64,000 nucleotides of DNA from Eudromia elegans (lineage: Eukaryota; Chordata; Aves; Tinamiformes; Tinamidae): NCBI GenBank assembly GCA_003342815.1, contig PTEX01000299.1, forward strand, positions 671,526 to 735,525, given 5' to 3'. Each line of letters opens with the position of its first letter. The first letter of the stretch is position 1. This document shows, in pieces, positions 51,534-63,101 of this stretch. The translations under genes and the position numbers were made by a program. The notes under the pieces were generated by a model. That model saw nothing but the letters and a program-made list of their open reading frames with translations. It was not told the DNA's origin and searched no databases.

Positions 51534-53830
51534 TTACTTGTGTTTTGTCTGTTCTATGCCAAGTGTAAAATTGAATTATGTTAACTGCATATTGTAGACC
51601 AATTTTTAAAAAAGATAGTTAAGTGAAGTGAACTTTAACATACTGTCTCAAGTTAAAACAGCTATACTTAATATGGAACTATAGAACACCATCCAATGAC
51701 ACTGGATTTCCTGGGTGACTTAGCAAAAGAGAAAAATAAAGAGGGAGTATAGAAGAAACTGATAACTCATTTTGTCACTGTTTTTAATCAAAAAGAAAAA
51801 TAATTAGTCCAAAANCAAATGTGTAAGAAATAACTATGAAAACCTAAAATTACAGTTTCTGTTGTAAAGTAGCTTAGAGGGTTCAGCATGTAGTTCGTTA
51901 AATGTTGAATATATTTTTATATTAACATAGTATATTATATTCAGGGACATGGATACTCTACTATTCTCTAATTGTTGGTGGGTTTTTCTTTTATATTATG
52001 TTTCATGATGACTATACTTTACTTAAATAATTGGCCATCTTTTTCTTCAAGTATAGTAGGGAAGAGTGCCATGCTGAAACATTTTGGTTTAGTTTTAATA
52101 CCATTGAACTAACGCATTCACAAATAATAATAAAAAAAAATGAACCTAAATATTACCACTTTGTTGCTCTGGTTCTGCCTTCATGGCCTTATGAAGATTA
52201 CAAATATGAAATTGCTTAGTTTTATCTGTACTTTGTGCAAGTCACTTGACCAATTTGTATACGAGTGTGTGTGTACACATTGATTATAGCTTTTGCTCCC
52301 GAGGTTATGTTTCTAGACTGTAATGAAATTTCAGTCTGCACCTTGTAACACTTTAGTGCTAGCATGTATGTATATAAATATATATACACACCATATGCTT
52401 ACAAGGCAATTTAAATGGCAATGAAATTGGATGATATAGGAAGTTGATTGAGCTGCCCAAGTTAGTGCAAGGCCAATATTTTGAGCCTACAAGTTACTTT
52501 CAAATATGAGTATTTCTATCAGAGGGAACATAGTAGTTTTCAAAGAGGTGAGAAGGGCAGGAAGTAGATAAAATAAGCTCTGTCTTTAAAATAGTTTGTT
52601 AGGATTGTATTTAAAATAAAGAAAAAAATGATATTTTCAAAAAAAGTAAATATGAACTAACTGCACCAGAATATTTTAGTAACGGGAAAGATAATGACAT
52701 AAGATGGCAATGTGTACATCCATAGTGTTGTGCTTGACAGAAATGCATGTGCACGTGTTAAACCGTAGCTTGCTCAGTGTTTAAGAGGAAAGCCTTTTCT
52801 CTTTTCAATAATGGCAATATATACAATCACAGGCCTTTTGCTTCTCCTCTTTCTCAAACACAAAGTGTGCTAGTTCTTTCCATTAAATACCTCAGTTACT
52901 TGTTCATGCTAATATATCAATGGCAGACTAACCTTTGTGCTGTCTTAGTTGTTTAAATAACTGGAGTCCTCAGTGGGATTTTCTTGCATTTGTTCTACTT
53001 NTAAGATGATTTATTTTGATACTTACATGTAAGTTTATCTTGTCTTTAATTACCTGACTTACCCTTAGGAAGTAAAATGTGTTGCTATTTTAATAATATT
53101 TCTCTAAAATTGCTAACTGTAAAAACACTTACTGATTACCTCCTATCTTTATGTAATACAGTGATGCAAGAATGTTGATGTCAATGCTATCAGACATAAA
53201 TGTCACATATTTGATCTATATACATTTATTCTGATTTTTTTATTTCTAATTATTTCCTTTACTTTCTCAAACAAAAATTTACCACTTAAAGCCACGCCTT
53301 GCCTTTGAAGGACATTAAAATTTAAAGTAGTGTAATCTTAACTAATGCAAAGAACTCCACAAAACTTTCTAATCACATGATTTTAGTAAAGGCATTTCAT
53401 ACAGTTGTCAGACTGTTGAATTTGCTTATCTAGATTGTACATTTGTTACAATTTTTATCAGCATTCAAAACTATTGCTACATTTAGAAAGCATTTTGTTT
53501 ATTCTGTGACAATAACTGGTGCTATTCAAGCATTTAGAATCATTTCTTACCTTCTGTGTAATGCTTCAGTGTATCAGACTTGGTATTGCTATAAATGCAT
53601 ATGATTGCATTGCAGTACTACTTTGAGGTATTCTCATCAATCAGATTCTTGAGATTTTATATGTAGATACCATGCCACAATAGCCATTAATGTAAATATC
53701 TATTGAAAAAAAAAGTCACTGTTTTATGAAAAAACTGGTCTGCTTTTCTCCATGAACACTGATGTATGCACCTCATATTATATAGCACATATTTCTGAAT
53801 AAAGATATGTCTAGCATCTAACTGTACTGT
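51534..53830 (+). other. KNDC1: KNDC1 3' UTR (inferred)
   Basis: AT-rich, non-coding DNA from the stop codon to the likeliest cleavage region. Earlier AATAAA hexamers (near 51736 and 52614) could give shorter forms. Three Pumilio-type UGUANAUA sites lie at 52369-52376, 53662-53669 and 53691-53698. The extent is inferred from sequence only. Confidence 0.6.
53798..53803 (+). terminator. KNDC1: Polyadenylation signal AATAAA, likely main KNDC1 3' end
   Basis: AATAAA is followed within 30-40 bases by a GT/T-rich stretch (GTACTGTTTGTTTATG), the layout of a strong polyadenylation site. It is about 2.27 kb after the stop codon. Confidence 0.6.
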
Positions 53831-54340
53831 TTGTTTATGACCACCCTGCAGAACGGACTGGGATAAAGTTTTCTTTCCTTTTTGGAAATGTCCTTTTGAA
53901 GGAAAATGGACTATATTTGCCAAAGAAACAAGTTTAGTATTATTTAGCTGTCAAGTTTGTTTATATCAAGAGATTTATGCTTTAAACTGGAACTGCCACT
54001 AGCTCTTCTATTTCTTCTCCATTTTCCTATTTCTTTCTCCATTTCACCCATCCATTATCTTATTGGGATCTTTTAATGTTAGTTATTTTATAAAGTGACC
54101 CATGACGAACTTTCTGAAATGTGTTCCTTGTTTTGCAGTTGGCTCAATAACTCTACTGTTCTTCCTGCTTCCCTTCACTGGCGTCTCTCCTCAGAATCCC
54201 TGGGTTTTTTAGGCCTACTGACAGAGAGCGCCCTGGTTTCTTAGTCCTAGCTACACTACTTGCATATGAAAGATTTATATTTGGATTTCCAGAAGCCACA
54301 ACTCCAACACAACAGAAGCCTACCACGAAATGTGATTGAA
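53831..54340. other. Intergenic DNA between KNDC1 and a CR1 element
   Basis: No gene or recognisable repeat is seen before the CR1 copy begins. Confidence 0.6.
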
Positions 54341-54352
54341 TTCTGTTGCAAC

Positions 54353-54899
54353 CTAACCTTCTATTGCAACTCAGCCCTGGTGAGGCCGCACCTCGAGTAC
54401 TGTGTGCAGTTCTGGGCTCCCCAGTGCAGGAGGGATGTGGAGCTGCTAGAGAGAGTCCAGCGCAGGGCCACAAAGATGATTAGGAGTCTGGAACATCTGC
54501 CCTATGAGGAAAGGCTGAGAGAGCTGGGCCTCTTCAGCCTGCAGAAGAGAAGACTGAGAGGGGACCTGATTAATGTATANNNNNNNNNNNNNNNNNNNNN
54601 NNNNNNNNNNNNNNNNNNNNNNNNNNNNNNNNNNNNNNNNNNNNNNNNNNNNNNNNNNNNNNNNNNNNNNNNNNNNNNNNNNNNNNNNNNNNNNNNNNNN
54701 NNNNNNNNNNNNNNNNNNNNNNNNNNNNNNNNNNNNNNNNNNNNNNNNNNNNNNNNNNNNNNNNAGATCTTCAAAACCCACCTGGACATCACCCTGTGCC
54801 ACATGCTCTAGGGGACCCTGCGTGTGCAGGGGGGTTGGACTAGATGACCTCTACAGGTCCCTTCCAACNCTAGCCATTCTATGATTCTATGATTCTATG
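54353..54899 (+). mobile_element. Truncated CR1 LINE with end of ORF2 and complete 3' tail, interrupted by an N gap
   Basis: The frame from about 54374 to 54578 reads as the end of the CR1 ORF2 (reverse transcriptase polyprotein) C-terminus: [17 protein letters not shown], then [11 protein letters not shown] and [20 protein letters not shown]. After the gap the frame resumes at IFKTHLDITLCHML and ends at a stop. The 3' UTR shows GGTTGGACTAGATGACCTCT and ends in three ATTCTATG tail repeats. It is 5'-truncated and cannot be active. Its exact 5' edge is uncertain by a few tens of bases. Confidence 0.96.
54580..54764. other. Assembly gap (185 Ns) inside a CR1 copy
   Basis: A run of Ns. The reading frame of CR1 ORF2 is consistent on both sides, so the gap size is probably close to real and the missing part is CR1 sequence. 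Confidence 0.99.
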
Positions 54900-56628
54900 T
54901 GTTCCATAAAAGCCCACACAGGAAACCGGAAAATAATGAGTCAGCATAGATTGATGATTCTGACAAAACTCTCTGCTTGGAATCTTTTCAACTAGTTCTN
55001 AACTTTATATTTTTCTCCATTCTTCCTTTATGCATTAGATTTTTTTTTTTTAAGTATCCCTGGGACTCTTTTATAACTCTTCAGATTCTTCTGTGTGATT
55101 TGCAAAGAATCCAAAAGTTAAGAAATTCACTTCTAAATAACTAATAAATAAGCTATGGTTTAATGGGAGGAAAGCCAAGACTGTGTGTGGTGGNGGGGGG
55201 GGTTATTTGTTTTGGGNTTTGTTTGTTTGTTTTGCACAGTGTTAAAGATATGATTGTGATTGTTTCAATCATTCACATTAAAGAATGCAGGTAAGTTTGT
55301 TTTGCTTGTGTCTTTTGTTTTTCTTTCTTCATATGCTTGCTTAAATGCAATTCAAAGCACATATACCTTTAAAATATCTCTTTTAAAGTATCTTCTTTCT
55401 CAAAGTGTGTTTATAGTTGCTTTAAAGTGCTTTAAAATCCATTTGGACTTTTGGAAGGAATCTCTAAGACTTGGAAATGCTGGTTTGAACACTATTTTCA
55501 AGACTATGCCACATAAACTCAGACAATCTTTGCAAATTCTTTGTTTATAATTTTATCTTCATTTAGTTAAAATTAAGATATAGATATTATAAATCTAAGA
55601 CATTTTCAGCTAGTAATCTTAACTCCCAGCACTACAACTTGTATTAATAATGCTTACCAAAGTAATCTTGTAATTTTTTAGGTAACAATGCATCACTGTT
55701 TATGGAGGAAGTTTCCATTGAATTTTGCCATGATTTTATACTCTGAATCTCTGAAATATATGAGAGTATGAACAGTTCCACCTTGCTGATCTCTATTTAC
55801 AAGTTCATACATTACAAAAGTTTGAAAGACTTTTCAATTTTCATAATTCTGTATTTCACCATGCAGGGAGCTGAAAGAGCAAAAAACTTGAAGATAAAAG
55901 ACCAAAAAAGAACAGATGATGCCTGAGATGAGTGTACAGATCCACAGAAGATGTCAACAAAACAACTTTGCTCTATAAAGGTAAATTGCAGGAGGAAAAA
56001 AAAAAAAAAAAGAGATTCATCTGTTAAAGGTTATTGTAGGAAATGCACCGTTCTCTAAATTACTTAAATAAAAGATAATTTGATCCAAAAGTTGAGACCT
56101 ACAGAAAGAAGATGCAGGGGTACTGCAGCACTCCTTGAACACATGAGATCAGATACTTAGAAACTTACTAGGCATCATAGACTGCAAATAAGATTGCAAG
56201 GCTGATATGTTCAGAAACATTGGCAAAAGTCTCTTGTTCTTTGAATGTCTCCAGAGAGATGCCCAGTGTTTTGTATCTCTACTCAGACACCAGCTTATCC
56301 TGCCAATGAAAGCCAGGACATGTTTTAGTCTGAACCTAAAATGGGAACAGTTTATATGTAGCCTTGCATGCTGGAACAACAGGAAATAATGGGAAGAAGT
56401 TAGACCATAGTGCGCACAATTGGAAAAATATTGTAGGGAACAAGCCCACACAGGAAGGAAATATAAGGTGAAAGGATGCAAGATATTATAATATTGTGAT
56501 AAGCATATATACTTGTTTTATACAGGCTTACTTTCTCTGTCAAAATTAGAAGAGGAAAAGTGACACAGTAGTGTCTGTAGCCAATATACAAAGCAGGAAG
56601 AGAGGGCAAAGTCTTCATTTGTACACCN

Positions 56629-56663
<35 letters not shown>

Positions 56664-58302
56664 AGTATAGGGAAGAGGAAACTTTAATTATTCCAGATCA
56701 TCCAAAACATAATAGGACATAGTCAGTCTAATAAGTTTGTAAAATAGGATGAAAATAAACTGTTCCTTTCAAAATATGGTAAATATAAATTGGAGGCCTG
56801 CTCTTTTAGACTTACTGTGATTAGCAGAGAGAAACTGGTTGAAAATGTAAAGGTGAGAAGCAATTAGAGTAAAAGTTACTGTGAAACAAGAAAGTTTGTG
56901 ATACTAAGGAAAGAAAGGAGTGAGAGCAAAGGAATAACAGTGGAGTTAAAGAAAACAAATTCAACAGTCTCTAGAAATTTTGTAAATAAGATCCCAGGTC
57001 AAGGAATTTTGAGGCAAACAGAAGTCTGGGAAAGCAGATAATTTTTAAAGAGTGACTCCTAAAACAGCCCGTATTTTAAGTATAACAACAGTCATTCCTC
57101 ATGCAAAGGAAAGAAAATTGATAGAGCGGGGTGGCTTCACTAGGGCCTTGTGAGTGACCTGAAAAAATCAAAAAGAATGCTGTAAAAGTAGGAACAAGAG
57201 GGGTGCATCATGTTAGGAATAAAATTGAACCGACAGAATGTTATGGCTGGCAGGGAAAAAAAGTCATAAAAGTGGATTTTAAAAATTTTTTTCTATCATA
57301 TAATGCTCTTTCTTTGCTTACAAGTAAAAGTGAATAAGTATCAGTCAGTGAAAAAGCCTGACATGCTTGCTGTTTCACTCCCTTCCNTCACTCTGAACAA
57401 AAGCTAAGGTAGATGATGTTACTATGATATAAGCAATCCAAGGGACAGGCTTGCTGGTCCAAAAAGAAAAAAAAAAGATAAAGGCTGTTATTAGATGTAT
57501 TAGGTCATTAAAACCTGATAAAATCTATTCTAGACTAAATAAAAAGTGGGAGATATAGTAGGGGTAAGCGCACCCATGACAGTGCAGGTAGAGCCTGTAT
57601 CCAACTATGTTATTACTAATAACATGGATGATAGGATGGAAAGTACACTTACAGAACATACAGGATAATTAACAGAAATCATGCTAGTGGTTCTAAGTTT
57701 AGTTAATCTACCTTTTGGAGTTCAGCATTTCTGAAGTATGAATATGAAATGAAAAATAACTGTGGAACTTGAAGAAANAAATTCTGGATGTCATAATGGA
57801 TTCCAAACTTAATATGATTTTATGTGTACAGTTTTCAGATAAGAGGAGGAAAAAGAAAAAAAAGACNTGAGTTAAAATATATGAGAGTTTAGACACTGTG
57901 CTTAAAAAGCATACAAACATCATGAAAAGTCAAAAAGATAATAATAAAACTGTGTCTAGAAAACACAAAGATGGAAGAATAAGACTTATTAGACTTACTT
58001 AGAGAAGATTAGATTGAGCAGGACTCTGCATGTACAATGTTGCTGGGGGTGGAGGGGAAGAGTTCTTATAGCTAGACACAAATTTTATTTTCTCCAGGAA
58101 AGATTGTTAAATAAATAGAAAGCGCCTCTTGATAAATCATGGAGTAGTTACTGACTTGCAACACACCTCCTTTTACTGCTTGCTGTTGTAGGAGGGTGGA
58201 AGGAGTCTCAAACTGCCAAGAGCTTTCATCGTTTGAGCTGAACTTCTGTGGCTTTTTTCCTCCCTTTGGGAACACTTTCCTGGATGTGAAGCCTTAATGC
58301 GA
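54900..58302. other. Intergenic DNA between KNDC1 and VENTX, first part
   Basis: AT-rich and without a supported gene. It holds a 31-base poly-A run at 56629-56659 and short G and TTTG runs near 55190-55230. The open frames are short and unrelated to known domains. In human UTF1 lies in the matching interval; no UTF1-like coding sequence is seen. Confidence 0.7.
56629..56659 (+). repeat. Poly-A run
   Basis: 31 consecutive A after an N. The sequence before it is not a recognised retroelement. Confidence 0.9.
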
Positions 58303-58316
58303 CCAGCAGATGGCAC
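58303..58316 (+). promoter_or_regulatory. CTCF-like core motif
   Basis: CCAGCAGATGGCAC fits the CTCF core consensus CCASYAGRKGGCRS at all 14 positions. It lies between the 3' end of KNDC1 and the VENTX promoter, where an insulator would be plausible. Occupancy is inference. Confidence 0.5.
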
Positions 58317-61300
58317 AAGAGACCCTTGCAGCCCTTCAGGTGCACATGCTGCGCTGGAAGCAAAGGTAGTGTGAGAAATGTGGAGTCTTCCATATATCTG
58401 TCCCTTACAAACAGGCAAATGCAAAATAGCAGAGGCTCTTTTAAATGAAGATGTGTGTGTATTCAGTTGCTCCCTGTAATGTTTTAGAGAAAGGCATGTA
58501 TGTACAACTTCATAAAGCACTCATTTCCAAATATGCTTTTTTTTTTTTGTGTAAAAGCTGCAATTGTCAGAAAGTATTCTGTATGGCGTGAGGGANACAC
58601 AGACACTGCTTTGGTGTGTTAACAACAGGTATATTGTTAAGCTTCATTTGTAACTACATTCCTGCTAAACTCATGCACACTGCAACACAACTATTCCCTT
58701 ATTGTTAAAAGTGAGTGGCAGTAGCAGAAGGCCATGTCTCTTCTCTATGGTTTTGGGTGCCATGAGGTGGGATAGACAAGGGAAATCATTCAAGCCTTGT
58801 CCCTACAGTTCTACATCCCCTCAAACTGCATCCCCTCCTTAACTGATATATTTGCAGCATATTTCATGGGAATGGAAGAAAGAAAATAGGAAGAAACCGC
58901 ATATAGTGAGGAAGACAGAAGAGGGCAAGAAATCATTAGAGACATTCAATTGGAAAGCGCTTTTAAGTCAGAAAAAGAAAGGTAACATTGATTTTAATTT
59001 AAATTGAGTAGTTGAGGTTTGGGGGAGTGCAAAAAATGTGATTTATGTTAGATGAGTTAAGGGAACGAAGAGTTGATAAAACATTTTTACTTTTGGGACT
59101 AATGCATTTCAAAGCAGAGCTGTCTGGTACAGACCAGGATGACTGCAGAGAATGATAGACGACTCAGACTTGCCCACTGCAGTGACATGTTCTGTGATTG
59201 ACCTCACAATGTATAAATGCTGGTTCTGAAAACAAGAAAAAGAATTGAGGTGAAAAGTTACTTTCAGGAATGAGATATGCTTCAGTGGTGTGCAACTACA
59301 GTTCTTTAAAAAGGCATTTGTGGAAAATAAATAGTAAAATTATTGAAACACTTCTTATTTAAGCCATTATCAATTTTATATTATTTAGGTTGTTCTATGT
59401 AATTTCAGAGTAACCATCATGGAAACATTTATTTTTCAGCAAAGACTGACAGAAAGCCCTTGATCTGAAATATCTGAAGAAATTCTTTTTGTTAGCTTTT
59501 GGAAAGATTTCAGGGTGTATGGATATGCCTTATAGTTTTGATCAGATTTGTAGTCCAAGTGACCTGAACTATTACTAAAACCTGTACAGTCTCTGTATTT
59601 GTAGATGCAAGTTATTCTCTTTAAGTGCATCTCACATCCCTAGATATTTCTCATTCTTAACACAACTTGGATCCTAAAGCGTGTTTATATGTCTCCTAAT
59701 TAATCCCTAACTACCTTAGGAAAATAAACCCATTTCTAAACATCCTCNTTCATCCCAACTGCTCAAACCACATGTTTGGCAAAGCTGCCTTGCATAAGCA
59801 CTGCTGTCTTGATCCCTTCCTACCTGTTCCAGCCAAAGACATCTATGAAGCTGAACTTTCTTCTTCCTTTCTTTGAATGCAGCTCCTGCTCCCAAGAAAC
59901 ATAGAGTGTCTAGGTCAAGTAACAAATCTCAGCTCAGTTCTATTCTCCAGGATGTAAAACGTTCTCTTCTACCTCCTATAGGACAGCCTGACCCGCACTG
60001 GCATTCGGCATTATGATCTTCAATTTCCTGTGATAAAGTTTGTGGTCCTTATCTCCATGGAGAAAGTTCTAGCCTCCCAGAGTTCTTGAGCGTATTGAAG
60101 GTCATCTGCTTGAAGTATTGTCTTCATTGAATAGATCTTACAACTTCTGCTATGGTAACCATGTCTGAGCTTTCATCTCTGCTCGCTTGTTGGTAACCAT
60201 GTCTGAGCTTTCATCTCTGCTCGCTTGTAGCAGCAGAGGTAGGTCTCTTTAAGAAACACAAAGTTAAAATAGCAGCTATTAAATAGTATAGCAGTCATTG
60301 CATCTAGAAGTCATCTGCCATCTAAGCAGAACATTTAAGCTTGCATTTAATGTAAAATGGAAATGGCACTTGGATTTACCCTGCTAGAATGGGATCAGTT
60401 TGAGTTTGAGAGCCCAACATCTGGTACCATCTTTTGGCTGTGACATTTGCCTCAATAAAATGTAATTAATAAACCAGCAGTGTATAAGGATGTAATTTGC
60501 TACTCGGAGTAAATGTCATAAAATCTGTAAAGAAATTATATGACATATGTATCAGTGGATAGTAAAACCTGAGACTTTCTAGTTTTAAGAATGACATCAT
60601 AAGTCATACATTCTTTTCTCCTACCAGTGCCTTTACTCTCTGACATAGAGATGGTTAAAAGAAAGTCTTGTAGACAGGCTACATTCTGTGTATATTGCTA
60701 TTTACATGACGTGTTATATATTATGCTATATATTATGTATATATTACATATGCTTATACATTATTATATCTGTGTGTGTGTAGTTGAGTTTTTGAGTCTT
60801 CAGATGTGGATCAGAGTCACACAGTTGAGAAAAATAAAATAGCATCTTGCTTGTCTACGTAAGAAGCATTTGTGGGCTTGTTTAGGAATGCAATTCAAGA
60901 GACATTAATGCTTGAACCTCTGTTGAGACATTTTTACACTGGTTCTCTCAGTTTCCTTGTGGAAGCTTGTCTAGCAGGTTCAAGGGTGTAGTTGTTGTTG
61001 TGTTTGCTAATGGTAATTTTTAAGAGAAATCTACTTCTAAATGAAGTGTTTGGCCTGTGTCTAGATCCCTTGATAGGCCAAAACCAAAAAAATCTAGGAG
61101 GACTATAGTGATGCCTGGTCATGGTAACATCCACAGATTCTGGACTGATTATTAACCACCGTTAAATAAAGGCAACAGCTATGTGGATGTTCCTGTTGTT
61201 CGGACAGATGGGTGCTTGGACAGTGGCCTCACTGTTAGAGCAGAGGGACAGACTGTGACCCGAGAATGAAAAAAATAAGGAGAGATGGAGCTTGGAATAG

Positions 61301-62259
61301 GCTCAGAGGTCAAACTGAGCTTCATTCAAGGCAACAGTTTGCTCGTGGGCAGAAAATGGTCGTAATTCCTGGTGGCTGGATATAGCAACCATATTTTGAG
61401 TGGAAAGGAGATTAAAATGTGGGTTTTAGAACAGATGAAAAGGGTTTGAGTAAAACCTTTTACTATGCAGCTATAAAGAAAAAGATACATCTAAGTTTAA
61501 AATGAAATAACATGAAATGGTTTAAACATTAAGTAGGAGGGGTTTGGTCCTCAAGTCCTCTGTCTCTTGACAAACCGAGAATTACAGCCATGGTTGTGCT
61601 GACTATGACCACAGATGAGCCTAATGGTGGCAAATCCAACGGGAAAGGCAGCAGAACAAGTCAAGGAATGGAACGACGAGTTTATTGTGGATGGCAGAGG
61701 ATGAGTCTAAAGAGGAAGACAGGACCAAGGACAGACAGATCAGATGTGCACTCATGATATCTGGAGGTAATGTCAGTCAGGGCTGTAATATCACAACCGC
61801 TGGCAGGAGGTCCCACTCTGCCCTTGTGCAGAGAGGAAGGGGGTTTGAAGGGCATTGATGGTTTCTGTACAGTGGAAAGCAGCACAACTTTTAGCAAAAC
61901 AGCAGGGCCACTAGACACCTTTTCTCAGTATCCTGCAAAGGCATCATTGCAGCAGCCATGTGTTCCCAGTGCCTCAAAATCCCAGGATGGATGGCAACAT
62001 TCCAGAGAAACATTTTTTAAAGGCAGTAAGAGAAAAGACAGAGATTGTGGGATAGCAAGGAAACCTGTGTAACCTGTGCAGATGGAAAGATCTGAGAGGG
62101 AAATATGACACAAAAGATAGGACAATCTCAGCAGAAAGTTAATTTTAAGGGCATATTCATCCCTTCTAATTCTTTAGTTCTGATAATACACTTTACACAA
62201 GCAACTGTGAGCTAGTCAATGGATATGACTGCACAGACTTGACCTGTACATTCATTCGT
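58317..62259. other. Intergenic DNA between KNDC1 and VENTX, second part
   Basis: No supported gene. It contains a 38-base tandem duplication at 60153-60228. About 61.2-62.1 kb is somewhat GC-richer, with short open frames on both strands that I do not recognise. Confidence 0.65.
60153..60228 (+). repeat. Perfect 38-bp tandem duplication
   Basis: Two adjacent copies of a 38-base unit beginning TGGTAACCATGTCTGAGCTT, at 60153-60190 and 60191-60228. The absence of differences suggests a recent event or an assembly artefact. Confidence 0.9.
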
Positions 62260-62263
62260 TCAT

Positions 62264-62306
<43 letters not shown>

Positions 62307-62308
62307 TT
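62260..62308 (+). repeat. (TTTA)n microsatellite
   Basis: About 12 uninterrupted tetranucleotide units, about 0.5 kb before the VENTX TATA box. Confidence 0.95.
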
Positions 62309-62499
62309 GTTTCACAGCCTTCTGCTCCAGTGTTTGGGACCTATAACCTGATGTGGCAGAGTCGGGAGAAGATGAAGAGTTGGTCTGTCCGTCTGCCTGG
62401 CCCAGGCTGTCTTGGTAGCAAGGTGCTCAGCCCAGAGAGGAGCAGTTTTGGGAAGAGATCCCTTTAGAAAGAGGAACTTGTGCTTGGAGGGAAGGATTG

Positions 62500-62875
62500 A
62501 GAAGGGTCTCGGGGATGGGAACCCTCGGCCACCCTGCCCTCACCCCCCAGGCCGCATTCCCCAGCGCCATTTGAGGCCGCTCAGCACCAAAAATGCCATT
62601 TGCATGGGGATAGGATGTAACAAGTGCTGTAAATCACTGAGGGCAGAGCGAACTCCTCCAGGGGCAGACACGGCGGAGCCGAGCCTCCTCGAGCTGTGGC
62701 AATGTGTGAACGGTATCTTTTGTAGAGGAGGAGGGCTGATGGCAATTAGATGATACTTATCTGGCCCTTTGATGTGTATTTACACAAATAACGTTTTCCT
62801 CCGGGACCTACGGTATAAAGGAGGGGCCATGCTCCCCAGTACCCTCCTTGCCGGCAGCTCCCGACACCAGGCAGT
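62500..62875 (+). promoter_or_regulatory. VENTX: VENTX promoter and proximal enhancer-like block
   Basis: GC-rich DNA before VENTX holding, in order: a perfect octamer ATTTGCAT (62598-62605, POU/Oct type), a Smad-type CAGAC (62665-62669), a homeodomain-type CAATTAG (62743-62749), a GATA site CTTATCT (62756-62762), a TCF/LEF-type CTTTGAT (62767-62773) and a TATA box (62814-62819). Vent genes are known BMP/Smad targets that interact with Oct factors in Xenopus. That these particular sites are used is inference. Confidence 0.6.
62814..62819 (+). promoter_or_regulatory. VENTX: TATA box of VENTX
   Basis: TATAAA in GGTATAAAGGAGGGG. A start about 30 bases on would fall near 62844, giving a 5' UTR of only about 30 bases before the ATG at 62876. 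The ATG at 62829 would then lie outside the transcript. Confidence 0.7.
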
Positions 62876-63101
62876 ATGACCAAGGCCCCCTTCTCTGTGG
62901 AGTGGCTGTCTCAAAGCAGCCAGGCCCCCGGGGACCTCGCCGAGGCTGCCCCGCGCCGAGCGTCTCCCGCGGCCGCGGGGGCCCAACCCGACGGCGGCTC
63001 CAGCCCCGGCCCGAGTGAGCGGAGCNGGAATGAGAGCGCCGGCCCACGGCCCGGCAGAGGCGGCAGGAGCCGGGAGCGGCCGACCGGCCCCGCAGCTGCA
63101 G
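62876..63101 (+). CDS. VENTX: VENTX exon 1
   Basis: Codes for residues 1-75 plus one base. The ATG has A at -3. The conserved N-terminal motif is followed by a low-complexity Pro/Gly/Arg/Ser region. Donor GCAG|GTAACC, phase 1. Confidence 0.9.

Noticed and set aside
54446-54804. Minus-strand ORFs across the N gap near 54.5 kb
   Set aside because: They consist mostly of Ns and antisense CR1 sequence.
54900-62875. UTF1 or the miR-202 hairpin, expected near VENTX from other vertebrates
   Set aside because: I saw no UTF1-like coding frame, and I did not find the miR-202 mature sequence. In human the miR-202 host gene lies on the far side of VENTX, outside this window.
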